The notes beneath the pieces are model-generated. The model made no database searches. It was not told where the DNA came from and saw only the letters and a program-made list of their open reading frames with translations. A stretch of 64,000 nt of DNA. It comes from Phialocephala subalpina (taxonomy: Eukaryota; Ascomycota; Leotiomycetes; Helotiales; Mollisiaceae). Every line of letters begins with the position of its first letter. Position 1 is the stretch's first letter. The translations under genes were made by a program, and so were the position numbers. The stretch covers positions 858,985-922,984 of the forward strand of contig FJOG01000004.1 in the NCBI GenBank assembly GCA_900073065.1. Reading direction: 5' to 3'. Of this stretch, positions 23,088 through 37,061 are shown one piece after another.

Positions 23088-26000
23088 ATGTCAAATAAGG
23101 AAACAATGGAGACGCCAGGCAGCAATATATCTACGGACAGCACGGATTCTTCATCGGCAGACTCTACTTCTGCTGACTCCACTCCTGCGCAGGCCATCCC
23201 GAGCATGAGCGAAAATCAGAACTCCTCCACAATGGACAAGACTACAATAATCGATAATGACGACTCGGAATCAGACATATCTATGTCTGCAGACTCAGAT
23301 GACGAGGAAGGAGAAGATACGGATGTTGCGCCCCCACAAGTGATCGAAGATTTACAGGTCCCAGAGAATACCACTCTTGAAAGTCCGGATATAGGAGAGA
23401 CATCCAAGAAACGAAAGTTCTCCGATGCAGAAGACACTGCCAATGGTATCGACAGGAATGAAGTTGGCTTTGAAGTACGGAAGCGCCTCAAGCCGGATAC
23501 TGCCCTCCAGCGGAATTGGACAGCAGAAGGACGTTTACAAGAGGACCGATCTCTTCTGCCAGCTGAGATTTGGCATCACATCTTTACTTTCTGCCCCCCA
23601 AGAGTTTTGGGTATTCTGTTGCAAGTCAACAGATCTTTCAATGCCTATCTTGATCCTTCTTCGTCGGGTTCCTCCTATGAACCTCTTTCTATATCAGCCA
23701 CCAAAGTTCTTACACCGGTGTCCATTTGGCGAGCTTCCAGAAGTCTCTATAATCTCCCTACTCTACCGACACCTTTACTGGGAAAGTCCGAATTGGATAT
23801 GTGGAAATTAGCATGCAGCACCAAGTGCCAGTTCTGCGGCAAGAAGAGGCAGCCCAACTCAGCTCCCGTTGATCCGTGGCATCCTGGCCCCGGTGAAAAC
23901 AGCGTCAGTCCCATCTGGTCATTCGAGATTCGCTCCTGCGGCCCTTGCTTACAGAAGCAATCCATGAAGGTAGGCAATGGCTCTTCACTTCACTCCTGGG
24001 TCAGAACTGATTGTTCATCAGGAAATCGATTTGCTTCTATCCTCCTCTGTTCCCTCGCCTTTACTAGCTGCTCTACCATTCATCTTCATTACCAACCAAC
24101 TGCACGTTATTCCCTCATCTACGCTCCAAAACGGGCAACAACAACCAACCGGTATACAAGTCACAAAGCATTACTCCACATCTCAAATCGAAGCGATACA
24201 AGCCAAGTTCGAAGACGTCAAGGTGCTGGGATCCGCAGCAGTAGAAGAATGGTTGAAAGGTTTGGATGGTCAAGGTCAGGAAAAGAAGAACGATGCAGCT
24301 CGATGGGAAGGTTGGGAGCTCCAAGGGGGCGTGACTCGTATGCGCAACTTGGAAGCCATAGAAGCCGCCAGCAGATTATTGCGAACCGCGACGGCGAGAA
24401 GCGCTTTTACATCGTCAACGACAAATGGCAATCTACCAATGCTTCAAACCAATAGTTCCTTGCCAAAACCACCTCACCTTCCAAACAACTCGATGCATCC
24501 ACTTCCGATGCCGGTTCACAGCATTATTGGTGAGTTTGGAAGCCCTGGTCTGAAGATAAGACGTGCTAACTTGGCCGGTCTTGAAGCAAATGCAGGGCCG
24601 CCTCGGTTCGGATCACCAGTACAGAACGGGTTTGCATCTTACACCCCTCGTCAACCTCAAGTTCCCAAACATGAAAGAACAAAGGACGAGGTTGCTAAAT
24701 TGAAACTAGCTCGGAAAGAGGAGATCGAGAGACGATGCATGCTGCTAGACCCACCGATCACAGCTGCAGTCTTGGCACATATGCCCTCATTTCAAGCGGC
24801 TATTCAGATCATTCAGCCCGTGACTGACTCGGCTTGGGAAGTATTGGAACCAAGACTTCTCTCCCAGCGTGAGGAAGCTGAACAGCGAGAGAATGACAGA
24901 CTTGCTCAGACCCGAGTGGTTCAAGAGCAGGAGCGGCGTTTCCAAGACACACAAGCCAGATCTGACTCCAAGGATCTCGTGGACCGGGAATGGGACGATA
25001 TCCAAGCTCCTCTACGCGCTCGGATTGGTGGGTATGCCGATGAGATCATCCGTGATGGTTGGAATGGTGGAGGGAAGGTATCCTATGAGACGTCTCCACA
25101 TTTTGCAGCAGAAGTCTTGATGTACGTCCGGAAGAGGTTCTATGCCGAGACAGCCAAGGATGATGCAGCAATCCGTGCAACTGGAAGGGAGCCTGAAGCA
25201 GATCCTCCTAATGGCCCATACACTCGGAAACTTATTTTGGAGAACATGAAATGGGTCTTTGATACCAAGGTCAAGCCCTACACTGAGGTACACCGTAAGG
25301 AACTTTTTCTTTGCAATGCTTGCGAGTACGCGTCCAAGTACTATGGATTTGAGGGTGTTATCCAACACTTTGCGGCCAAGCATACCAATGCCCTCAGTTC
25401 TGGAAGCGTGGTTGTCCATTGGAAATCCGAATGGCCTGAATATCCTCCGTTCAATCCGGAACCTTCCAGTATGACGCCGAAGCCTTACTATTCCGCTGTG
25501 CCAAATGCCAATGTTCCATATTCAGGCCCACCCCCAATGCAGCAGGGTTATGGTTATGGTGGGTATCAACCAGCGCCCGTTTCTGCGCCTCCGCAAACAT
25601 CCAATCCGCATGGTTATCAAGAGAATTCGGGTGCCTATTATGGAAATTCTCAGTATGGAGAGCAGTATTCGGCGCCTCAAAATGGGTCTTACGCTCCCCC
25701 TGCGGTATATCAAGATCCTTCTGCAGGATATCAAGCTCCGCAATACTCCGTTCCACCTCCACTTTCCGTCAGTTCGGGATACAATGATGCCTCTCAAGGA
25801 TATCCGCAGCAAAACTATAGCGGCCAATACCCATCTACTACACACAGCATGTATACGTCGCCGCATGATACCTCGCAATACCCTACGACAAGTCAGGAAA
25901 TGCCGGTCCAGCAACAACCATATGTTCCCCCGTCTAGTGAGTATGGCTCATCATATAATCAAGCTGCTACGTATCCACCTACAAGCTACACACAACCTCC

Positions 26001-28314
26001 ACAGAGAACCGAGGAATATTCTGCTCAACTCCAAGACCTAGCCAAGAATGCCCGTCAACTTTGGAGTTCAGTTGGAAACGTGAAAGAAATTCCTGGAGCC
26101 CTGAAGGTTTACACGATCATCCATCATATTCTCCAGAGATTTCGGGCCACATTCCAAGAAGATCCTCCACTCTCCATGCTCGTCGATGGATTGTCCAACA
26201 ACAAGGACATGCGTCCAGTCAGGAATGTCAATGGTCTGTTATGCAAAGCATGCAGCTTAGGTATGGTTGGCTCCACCTCTGCTCCTCAAAAGAAGCATTT
26301 TTCTTTTCCTCAACTTGTCAACCATTTCCATTCCGCCCATGAGCAAGGAATACCACATGATACGATGGGCCATATCCCGGATTGGACGACGGACATGGTA
26401 GATCTGCCGGACATGTCCAAATTAACATCTGTCGTCAATGCTCCAGGCATGGATGACCAGAAGTTGAAGCTCTTGACCGATGCCTTACCAGAGCTGGTTT
26501 CCGTTCCAGAGACCCATGCAGAGGATTCACGAAACGGCTTCAATGGACATTATGAAGATAGAGCAGGACCCAGCTCTTATCCTGAACTCGCACCATCTCA
26601 AGACAATCACGAGAAATACTATGCGACCGTTGAGAGGACCAGACCATCAGATCGTGGAAGCGCGCAACTCGACAGTGGAGAATATGATCCTCACAATCCT
26701 GGCAACGTCTCATTGAATCAACCACCAGTTTACAAAGCTCCACGCAAGAGTTGGCCGTCTGGGGAGAGAGCCTTCATCAAGGAAGAGGGACCTGTGCAGC
26801 GATATCACCCCTATGAGGATGAGCCTCGCAGAGAAGTCTATAATCATGCAGAACGCACGTATGGGGAACGGAGGCCATCATCGTCATACGGTATCCCTGT
26901 TGCGGAATATGAACGTGTTGTCGTTCGTGACGAAGCTCCGATCTATCTGGACAGACAGCCCCGCTATCATAACCCTGGTGGGGTCGAGTATCGTGTGAGA
27001 CGCGAGCCTCAAGCCTTGAGGTACGAGGATCCCGAAATGGCACCCCCTTCAAGAGAGTACCGCGTCGCAAACTCTCAATCATTCCAGTCAAACCGAGAAG
27101 AATTACCATTGTTTGATGAACGTGGAGGCCTATCAAGGGAGGCGCCCACACGATCAGCAGAGGATTCCACAGCCCAGCATAATCGCATCATCGATGTGGT
27201 TGCTCAGATCTCGCAGCATGCGCAGCAAGCTCGGGAAAGACAGCCAATCCGGGAAGAGCCTGTCGAGAATGGATCAGAGGACGGTGAAGTACGTCCTGAA
27301 AACGGCACTCATCCTGCAGCTTCTCGCCCACAACCAGCAGACGAAGCTAGCACCGAAGCTGAGCGCTTCTTGGACAACTTCCAGCCTGGTGAGGGCACCA
27401 ACGGAGCACCTAAAACTGTCCATGAGCCAGAACACCGACCCACGTGGGAAGCTGATCGCAATGGAAGCACTAGAGTATACCAACAAACCCTAGAGACCCA
27501 GCGCCGTCCACGAGAATACGATGAAGGCGAACCATTCATCTCGAGCAGTCGAAGAGTTGTCAATCCTGCTGTTGAAGACGAGTATATCACTCATGAACGC
27601 GCCCCAGCACCACGACAGTCACGAGCCTATGCATACGATGACCGATATGTGGACTCTGTCCCTGAACCAGTTGTGCGAGATCGATCACCCGAATTAGTCG
27701 ATCGCCGCTACAAGCTGAACAACGTTGTCTACCGTGACGAGAGACAAGGTAGCAGCAATGGCACTCACCGAACGCCTAGCAGATACGCTAGATACGAGAG
27801 TGCCCGACTCGAGAACGATCGTGCACGTTCGAGGTCACCAGTATACGTTAAGATGGGCCCCCAACCCGGAGAATATCGTGAGCGCTCCCCTGGAGCTCTA
27901 CCCCTACGTCAAGAGCCTATCTATCGCGCCCGAACACCCCATCAAGCTCACCTTGGAGAGGAAGTCGCCTACGAGAGACCACCTCCACCACGTCAAGAGT
28001 ACTATCGCGTCTATGCCGATGAACCTCGTCCTCGTGCGCCTCCTCAATATGCTGAGCCTGCTTACGAGTACGTCAGAGTTGCAGATCCTCAAGGCGACTA
28101 CATGATTCGAAGACCCGTTCGCCGAGAGCCTGAACCGGTATACTACGAAGATGAGGTCTATGCCCGACAACCTGTCTATGAGAGTCGTGCGCCGACAATG
28201 CCTCGACCAGAGCGTGCGGAGCCTCAGTACGAAGAATACGATCCGAGACAGCCGGTTCCTGGTTCTGGTCCTGGTCCAGCTCCAGCGCCCATTCGACAAG
28301 CCAGGTATCAATGA
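23088..28314 (+). CDS. Very large F-box protein with zinc-finger-like motifs and a Tyr/Arg/Pro-rich tail
   Basis: Two exons, 23088-23969 and 24022-28314 (intron GTAGGC...CATCAG), give about 1724 residues. An acidic, Ser-rich N-terminus carries a basic KKRKFSD patch, then an F-box (LLPAEIWHHIFTFCPPRVLGILLQVNRSFN) and a Cys4-like element (CQFCGKKR...CGPCLQ). The mid-region is helical and charged (RKEEIERRCMLLDPPITAAVLAHMPSF). Two C2H2-like zinc elements follow: LCNACEYASKYYGFEGVIQHFAAKH and LCKACSLGMVG...FSFPQLVNHFHSAH. A Pro/Tyr/Gln-rich segment lies between them, and the last 500 residues are Arg/Tyr/Glu/Pro-rich and probably disordered. It is a conserved filamentous-ascomycete protein, probably nuclear; the F-box suggests SCF ubiquitin ligase recruitment. 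Function is not known to me. Starts at 23088 and 23106 are both possible; the frame is also open upstream to 22962. Confidence 0.8.
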
Positions 28315-28948
28315 TGGGTTTTAGTCGGGGTTCTCGATTTCATTTCCAGAAAAGTTCTTTGTTTTTCCTTCATGTATTGCACAGTACCGTCAGTGAGTCA
28401 ATATGGTTGATCACTACTTTTTCAGCACTAGCCTGGCCTTGGTGCTACTATACCTTTTCCTTGATTGTTACGATATTGTCTTTTTTGTACAACCATCCAC
28501 TTTATTGTACAAAGTATAATCTCGAGGGTGTTTCGGGGGCGGCGGTCTTTTCAGCTGTTTAGCTTCATCTTGTATGAAATTTTGGTTGCATGGATCATTC
28601 TCTGCTTTGTCTGCAGGCGGGTGTCTTTCATCGGCGTGGAGTGGGAACGACCACAGTACCCTAGACGGTCAAAAACAAGTTCTTTCTGCTTGCTTGCGAT
28701 GTCTTCTTGGAAGTGTTTCCTCACGAACCAAAAATGTAAAATAGTTATTCAATCAACTGTCAAACTTCATTCTATCGCGGCCACGATCCCAATACTGCTC
28801 AGTGTGAACAGAGAGCTTCATGTAGTGCGAAAAACAACCATAATTTTGTTACTATTCAAACGCTACAAGCTTACAATCTCAACCAAAGCTATGCACTATG
28901 CAATGGGAACAATCTGCTGAAACCTGATGGCCCTTCCTCTCACCAATC
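28315..28948. other. Convergent 3' flank between the F-box gene and HPPD
   Basis: AT-richer spacer with T-rich stretches, consistent with two 3' UTRs. The open frames at 28311-28562 and 28465-28920 are low-complexity hydrophobic readings of this T-rich DNA. Confidence 0.45.
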
Positions 28949-30942
<1,994 letters not shown>

Positions 30943-31767
30943 ATGGCATCTCCATCACTTACAATCCACGACCTCTCCATCCTTCAAAAGATTGCCGACC
31001 CAGAATCAGGACCCTCAGCACCACTTCTCCTCGACACGTCCCTCCCAAAAGACCCTCACTACCATGACTCTCGGAAATATTCCACCATCACACAAACCGA
31101 GCGCTCCATCCTCTCCTCGATCCAACAAACGGAGCTGCAGATCGCAGGATTAAAACCCAGTCCCACGGACCCATCACTTGGCTCCGCGCTCTCAAGCTAC
31201 CAAACAGCAATCAGACAACTGAATACTTTAATTTCAACATATCCAAAGTACGCTAGCGCGAGAAACAATCGAGCGCAAGCTTTGAAACGGGTATATGGAG
31301 ATGCTGTCTTAGTCAGAAGGCCGAAAGATGCTCCAAGGATAGCACAGGAAGCTCCTCCGCTGGAACATTCCGGATCTGAATCAGAACTTCTCGAAGCTGG
31401 AAATCGGATTCTAGATGATCTCTCGCAAGCCATCGCGCTTCTGACACCTGCAACTCCTTTCTCGCCACTCTCTCCTACAGCTGCAAAAACCCTTTCTCAA
31501 GCTTATACCCAACGTGGAGCATTGTACCACCTAACAGCGAAGTATTTCTCTCAGAATGGAGTCAAGTTGAGGATCGATGAGGGCAGGAGAGAAAGGACGT
31601 GGAGTGTAGTAGATTTCGAGGAGCAGGCGAGTCGAGACTTCATGATAGGAGGAAGGTTAGGGAATGAGGTCGCGAAGCAGATGGCTGTGGTTGCGAATCC
31701 GACTGCAAAGTTGTGTGGTGATATGGTGAGAGAGGCGATGAGGAAGGAGTATGCTGGGTTGAATTAG
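30943..31767 (+). CDS. TTC36-like tetratricopeptide repeat protein
   Basis: Single exon of 274 residues; I take the start MASPSLTIHDLSIL at 30943, although the frame is open further upstream to 30772. The opening LQKIADPESGPSAPLL and the TPR core match the small TPR protein TTC36: YPKYASARNNRAQALKRVYGD, ILDDLSQAIALL, AYTQRGALYHLTAK, SRDFMIGGRLGN. The ending NPTAKLCGDMVREAM closely follows the conserved NPYAxLCNxML ending of animal TTC36. The fungal protein has an insertion between the TPRs (about residues 120-150). In mammals TTC36 has been reported to protect 4-hydroxyphenylpyruvate dioxygenase from degradation. Here the gene is head-to-head with HPPD, which makes a conserved role in tyrosine catabolism an attractive inference. 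The subfamily call comes from remembered sequence patterns and needs a database search. Confidence 0.82.
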   Translation: MASPSLTIHDLSILQKIADPESGPSAPLLLDTSLPKDPHYHDSRKYSTITQTERSILSSIQQTELQIAGLKPSPTDPSLGSALSSYQTAIRQLNTLISTYPKYASARNNRAQALKRVYGDAVLVRRPKDAPRIAQEAPPLEHSGSESELLEAGNRILDDLSQAIALLTPATPFSPLSPTAAKTLSQAYTQRGALYHLTAKYFSQNGVKLRIDEGRRERTWSVVDFEEQASRDFMIGGRLGNEVAKQMAVVANPTAKLCGDMVREAMRKEYAGLN

Positions 31768-32235
31768 GAAAGAGCGAATGGGTTTGTGTACTAATGAGAA
31801 AGTGGGAATAGTCCGTGTGCAGGAATAGTAGGAGCGAGACTATATTGCTTTGTGGGACTTGTGGCTTGAAAGCATTTCTGCCCTAGAACAAAGAAGTAAG
31901 TCAGCAGCGCGGCAGGAATATTCGGTATTGACTGAACGAATAGACGAGCATTGGAACATAGTCGGGCATATATTTATAGTCAATTGCAAGTGTGACAGTA
32001 GGTCGTCTTATCTTTGTGGTACTTTTCCGTAAGTTAATGTAGGAGGATTGCCTTGGTGTTTATACACTAAATCCCAATCTCCAATTTACCTCACTAAACT
32101 TGCATTGTTCACAGTCTCAAGTGTTGCTGCGCACCTGAGTTCATCGGACATTTCCCACTCCCTTTAGCTTACCACTATAACTTCCCATTGGCATGTAGTG
32201 GCCTAGCAGTCCAACAAATGCTCAGACGTTTGGAA

Positions 32236-32980
32236 GTCCCTCCAAGACCAGGACATTACCCAGATTCGTTCGACACTCCATCTTAGCGATGCTCTCCGGA
32301 CAGTCTAGTGACTAAAGCCCTATCTCTACTTGGATTAGCACCTCAGTGAATGCTTAGAGATGAAGTTGTAAAGTCTTCTCTACAACTAGGACACTTTGAA
32401 ATTTCGTTGCACATCTATGTCGGCAAGGCTTTGTCCGAATTTACTTAGAGCCGACGTAGATGTGCAACGAAAGTTATATTTTCAGGTTTCATTACGTATC
32501 TGCTTGGCGGGATTTACTCTCTCCGACCGGGCGCAGAAGTGCAACGGAAGTCGTGGGGAGAGTTTCGTTGCACATCTCATCTAGCGGCCACTTTCCGGCT
32601 GCTCCCTGCTTAAGTTTTGATTAGCTGCACTCTCCATGTTAACCTTTTTGGACGTCCTCATTCTGAGAGGGACATTGCTTCAGTTCCGTGGCATATCTCA
32701 AAGCCGCGGCGGGACTGTGGCAGCTTTCTATTGGTCCTCTGGCTCATGACATACTATGTGAAAGTCCTCGTTCTAAGAGGGACAGTGGAGAACTTTCGTT
32801 GCACATCTCAAATCGGAGCAACTTCGTTCGCAACATGAAATGTCCTAGACTTGCCCTCATTTGGAATAGCTCCGAGGTAAATGTCTGTACATTGCTGCTT
32901 CTCCTTGTCTGGCGGTTCTGTCTTGTGAATGTCCCAGATCCAGAAGGACAATTTTGACTTTTCGAGGCACATCTGACGCC
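32236..32980. repeat. Cluster of diverged short repeats: GTCC...GGGACA hairpin followed by TTCGTTGCACATCTCA
   Basis: At 32236, 32654, 32764 and 32931 a GTCC(T/C) word is followed 8-20 bases later by its complement (A/G)GGACA. GGACA is then followed after 9-10 bases by variants of TTCGTTGCACATCTCA at 32265, 32403, 32685, 32794 and 32960. A further TTTCGTTGCACATCTCA at 32563 lacks a clear GGACA. Two units start 110 bp apart (32654 and 32764) and align over about 50 bp. The constant spacing makes chance unlikely. The identity of the element is unknown. Confidence 0.6.
32402..32472. repeat. 22-bp inverted repeat (21 of 22 pairs), 27-base loop
   Basis: Left arm 32402-32423 begins TTTCGTTGCACATCTATG. 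Right arm 32451-32472 is its reverse complement with one mismatch (T/G side, position 32456). It is made of the same GTTGCACATCT word that recurs through this region in direct orientation, so it may be two copies of the repeat facing each other. Confidence 0.85.
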
Positions 32981-35673
32981 TCGAGGCAGTCTTGATCGGG
33001 TAGAGCTCTAGTGTCTTGACTGCCTTTGGCTGAATTATTTCCTGAGTGAACATGAAGTTTGAAGGGTATCTTGTGCAAATTGCATGTCATGTCAATGTAC
33101 ACGTTCTCCCAGATAGAAAGAAGTCTAATGTCTTGTAGCTCATCGCAAAGAAACTAATGCAGGCGATATCTTACCCTTGATCTTGCACTTGGCATTGCGC
33201 TTGATTTGGAATAGCCCTACCATCGCAGCATCAAAACCGAATCTCTAGCCTGCTTTACTTTACTTGGTCTCCATGAAATTCCTTGTCCGAGAAGATATAG
33301 TTCATTGCTAGGCACAAAGAGTCATTATCACGGTCCCGGCTTCTACACCATGTGGGATAAAAGCCGGTAACGGTGACAAGGCAATACCAAAGAGGGAATC
33401 CCCGAAACAATTGAGACATGCAACGAAAGTCAAGCTGCTGTTTGTTGCGTCTCTCAAATCAACTAATACAGGTGTTATCTTCATATTGAAACCTGTCCTG
33501 GTATTCAATCCTCCTTTGAGTTTTGATGTAAGTACATCGAGTAGGGTAGCGGTGTGGGCTGGTTCCTGGCGTTGACTTGGGTTTACAGCTTTTGTTGCAC
33601 GTCGACTCGGTAGCATCCGGAAAAATGCAAGGATTAACTGTTCTTTTGCATATAATTGCATTCGTTGAAGTTTTTGGAAGCTTTTGGAAGCTTGTGGGCC
33701 ATTCATTTCTGTCATGACTCTCATCCCGGTCATGCAAGCACGTGCTAGCAACACTTCACGAGTTTACTGCGACGCTAAGCATTTTCTGTTCAGCAAAGTT
33801 TCCTGCCGGTCCTATGATCGTATTATTATGCCTCCAGAACACTTTCTCCTCGCTCTTGACCTGTCGCGCAAAGATCCCTCGACTCTCTGTTTTGCTTCTT
33901 CGCCCCTTTTCTAAGCGAGAAGTAAGTACGCGACTCGGACTCGCAGGAAGACATCAAACGGTGAATCAGCAAGGGGATCTGCAAGGAAGAGCATTGAGTT
34001 CACTCATTCTGATGCAGCGATACCAGTCTACTACCAGTATCTGAAAATGTTATTTGAGCTTCACATTGAGCCTCGGCTTCACATGGAGAGCAAGATACCG
34101 TTGTAGCTGATAATGATGTCACTGATAGCGAGCGTGGACAACGAGATGTAAAATGAAAATCAATTCATTTTTACGTGAAACCTCCAGTAGCATCAGGCAA
34201 ATTTGATGGCAGCAGAGAATGTGATTACAGTCTTGCAACGGATCTTATGCTCCATTAGGTCCTCTGTCGTCCACTTTCGCAAGCTATTCCACCCTTGCAC
34301 ACTTTCGAAGATATACATGGGCCCCAGAGATGCGGCTTGGGTTACAAACTTGAAGCCACAGTCTGGAATACCGGATGGGCTTCTTTCCCTGCGCAGCCAT
34401 GAGGGAACAATGAGTTTCTGCAGACCACGGAATGCGCACCTGCGAAGCACTTTCCCAACTAGCAATAACAAAGGACGACAACCACACAGAGGTTCTATCC
34501 GATTCTTCTATTATATGCACGGCAACTCCAGGGACAGGAAGTCAAAGCAATGCGGATAGAAAGGAACAAGATTCGATCCCATGAAATGCTCTAATGTCCC
34601 GAGATGCTAGGAACAACGGTGGCTTCAATTGACCTCCACATCGTTATATCTTTCATTTGAGTCTATATCGCAAGACTTTAAGCCCATCATGACTACTCTT
34701 GCGTAACGGAGGCTTCCAGACTTCAGCTGTTGGTCCTCGAGTACATCTTGCTATCATGCGTCTTGGTGCCGATAACCCGGACAGAACATCGTCGTCCACT
34801 CTACTCAGAAACTCGAAACACCTGTAACAGTGCCAGCTCGCTCGTAAAAGTTTGTCGCTAACCCTCAAGATCTCGTTTACTAGCTTACCAGATTTTATAT
34901 CGAGTTGGATCCAACGTCGATCACCAAGGGACACTTCCCCGGCGCTGGAAACTTGGCAAGAGCACGGTCATAGCTCGTCACGAGTGATGTGAACTCTAAA
35001 TCCCTTGGGAATCATCTTAGCGATTCGATCTCCCGGCCTTTTCTGGTCCTTGGCGGGCCGTCTTGTCTTGCTCGAGAGCTGGCTCGGTAACGAAGCTCAG
35101 CTTTGGCTAGCGACCAAAAGACCAGGCTGGGAAGTCAAAAGGGGGGAAGGAATGCCAAGCCAGTCGCATCTTCTTTTCACTCTTCTTGCAATCTCATCTC
35201 TTCCTTGCATATACCTCCCGCCATCAACGACAGAACGTTAAACGTCAAAGAAAATTACGAAAATCAAATCGACGGAAGACGAATAGCTCATCGCCTTCTC
35301 CCATGGTTGGCAGCCTCTTCTGCATTAAAGCATAAAATGCTTGAGTATATGGCTGGCTATTAACTTTAGACTTCTCCCGAAAGATGCAAGTTCCCGCTAT
35401 CAACTTCCGTTTGAGTGCTGGGAAACAAAAAGTGTGTTATCCTTACCACAAACTCTCGGACTCGCATACGAACCTCCCAGCAACTGACAGCAAGTGCTCG
35501 TTGGATCTTGATCTCATCCGAACTTTAAACTTTTAGGTACAGCTCTTGGAACCTAGTCCACCACAGAATACGGACCCCATACTCTCAACACTCATTTGGC
35601 ACCCAGCCTTTCTTCCCCTGATCAGCGACAAGGGCCATCATGCTTCCCCTTCCGCCTCCACTGAAGATTGGCA

Positions 35674-36037
35674 NNNNNNNNNNNNNNNNNNNNNNNNNNN
35701 NNNNNNNNNNNNNNNNNNNNNNNNNNNNNNNNNNNNNNNNNNNNNNNNNNNNNNNNNNNNNNNNNNNNNNNNNNNNNNNNNNNNNNNNNNNNNNNNNNNN
35801 NNNNNNNNNNNNNNNNNNNNNNNNNNNNNNNNNNNNNNNNNNNNNNNNNNNNNNNNNNNNNNNNNNNNNNNNNNNNNNNNNNNNNNNNNNNNNNNNNNNN
35901 NNNNNNNNNNNNNNNNNNNNNNNNNNNNNNNNNNNNNNNNNNNNNNNNNNNNNNNNNNNNNNNNNNNNNNNNNNNNNNNNNNNNNNNNNNNNNNNNNNNN
36001 NNNNNNNNNNNNNNNNNNNNNNNNNNNNNNNNNNNNN
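35674..36037. other. Assembly gap (364 undetermined bases)
   Basis: Run of N. The flank on the right carries a tandem duplication, so the gap may be repeat-related. Confidence 0.99.
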
Positions 36038-36561
36038 CTTGAGACTTTAAGAGCATCAAGTATAGCAAATAAACACCATTACCTCTGCTCCCTCAAGCCC
36101 CGAATTCAGAACCCCACTTCCCTTGAACGTTTATCAATGTTGTAAAGCAGAGCCACGAGTTGCCCTTGTATCCTTGGTCCTTCCCAACCTTCCCCAACTC
36201 ATACGCGCCTTTCCACTCCCAACCCCCAAGAATCCCCCTCAGGCAGGCCCAACATTCAAATACAAAAATCAGTGCTGTTCTTCCTCCCCGGTCCCTCTCT
36301 CTTCCCCTATAACCCTATTTTGCCATTCCCCAAGGCCCCTCCCTCTTTGGGGAAACAGAAAGGCACTTGCCCTGTCGTCGGGTACTGCAAAGCGCAACCA
36401 ACCTTCAAAAGTGGATGTAGGGATAGGGAACAGTCAACACACTAATCACGTTTTTAGATGTATCGTAAAGACGTTCTCGCATGCTACCCTCCCGCCATCA
36501 ATGCCAAATCCACGTGCTGTCTTTGCTTCGTCTTCCCTCCTCTTGTTTTCCCTATGGGCCC

Positions 36562-37061
36562 GTCCGTTTCGAGAAAATGCGAGGTATTTGCTCCTTTCCC
36601 CCAAGCCAAAACTGAATATCGCCGCAACGCTCCACTGTGATTCAAAATGAACGGCAGTTCAAAATCTTAACGCCCACTGCGAATAAGTGAAGAAACCAAT
36701 CACATCCCCAACTCTATCATAAACGTCTTTGCATGCTCACACATTCACCTTCCCTCCAGCCATCAAAGTCAAAATCCACGTGTCCCGCTTACCCTTCACG
36801 TCACACACATTGTCCGTTTCGAGAAAATGCGAGGTATTTGCTCCTTTCCCCCAAGCCAAAACTGAATATCGCCGCAACGCTCCACTGTGATTCAAAATGA
36901 ACGGCAGTTCAAAATCTTAACGCCCACTGCGAATAAGTGAAGAAACCAATCACATCCCCAACTCTATCATAAACGTCTTTGCATGCTCACACATTCACCT
37001 TCCCTCCAGCCATCAAAGTCAAAATCCACGTGTCCCGCTTACCCTTCACGTCACACACATT
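36562..37061. repeat. Exact-looking 250-bp tandem duplication
   Basis: 36562-36811 and 36812-37061 read the same, from GTCCGTTTCGAGAAAATG to GTCACACACATT. The DNA just before (about 36430-36561) resembles the right half of the unit in diverged form (TATC.TAAA.ACGT, GCATGCT, GCCATCAA, AAATCCACGTG). This suggests an older third copy, so the array has expanded at least twice. No coding frame is conserved. Confidence 0.92.

Larger units (their letters stand above)
31768..35673. other. Long gene-free stretch left of the assembly gap
   Basis: No frame longer than about 150 codons and none with family character. The interval contains the hairpin repeat cluster and the inverted repeat listed separately (32.2-33.0 kb), and further scattered words related to GTTGCACATCTC at about 33413-33435 and 33590-33620. 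The rest (34-35.6 kb) shows nothing I can name. Confidence 0.45.
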
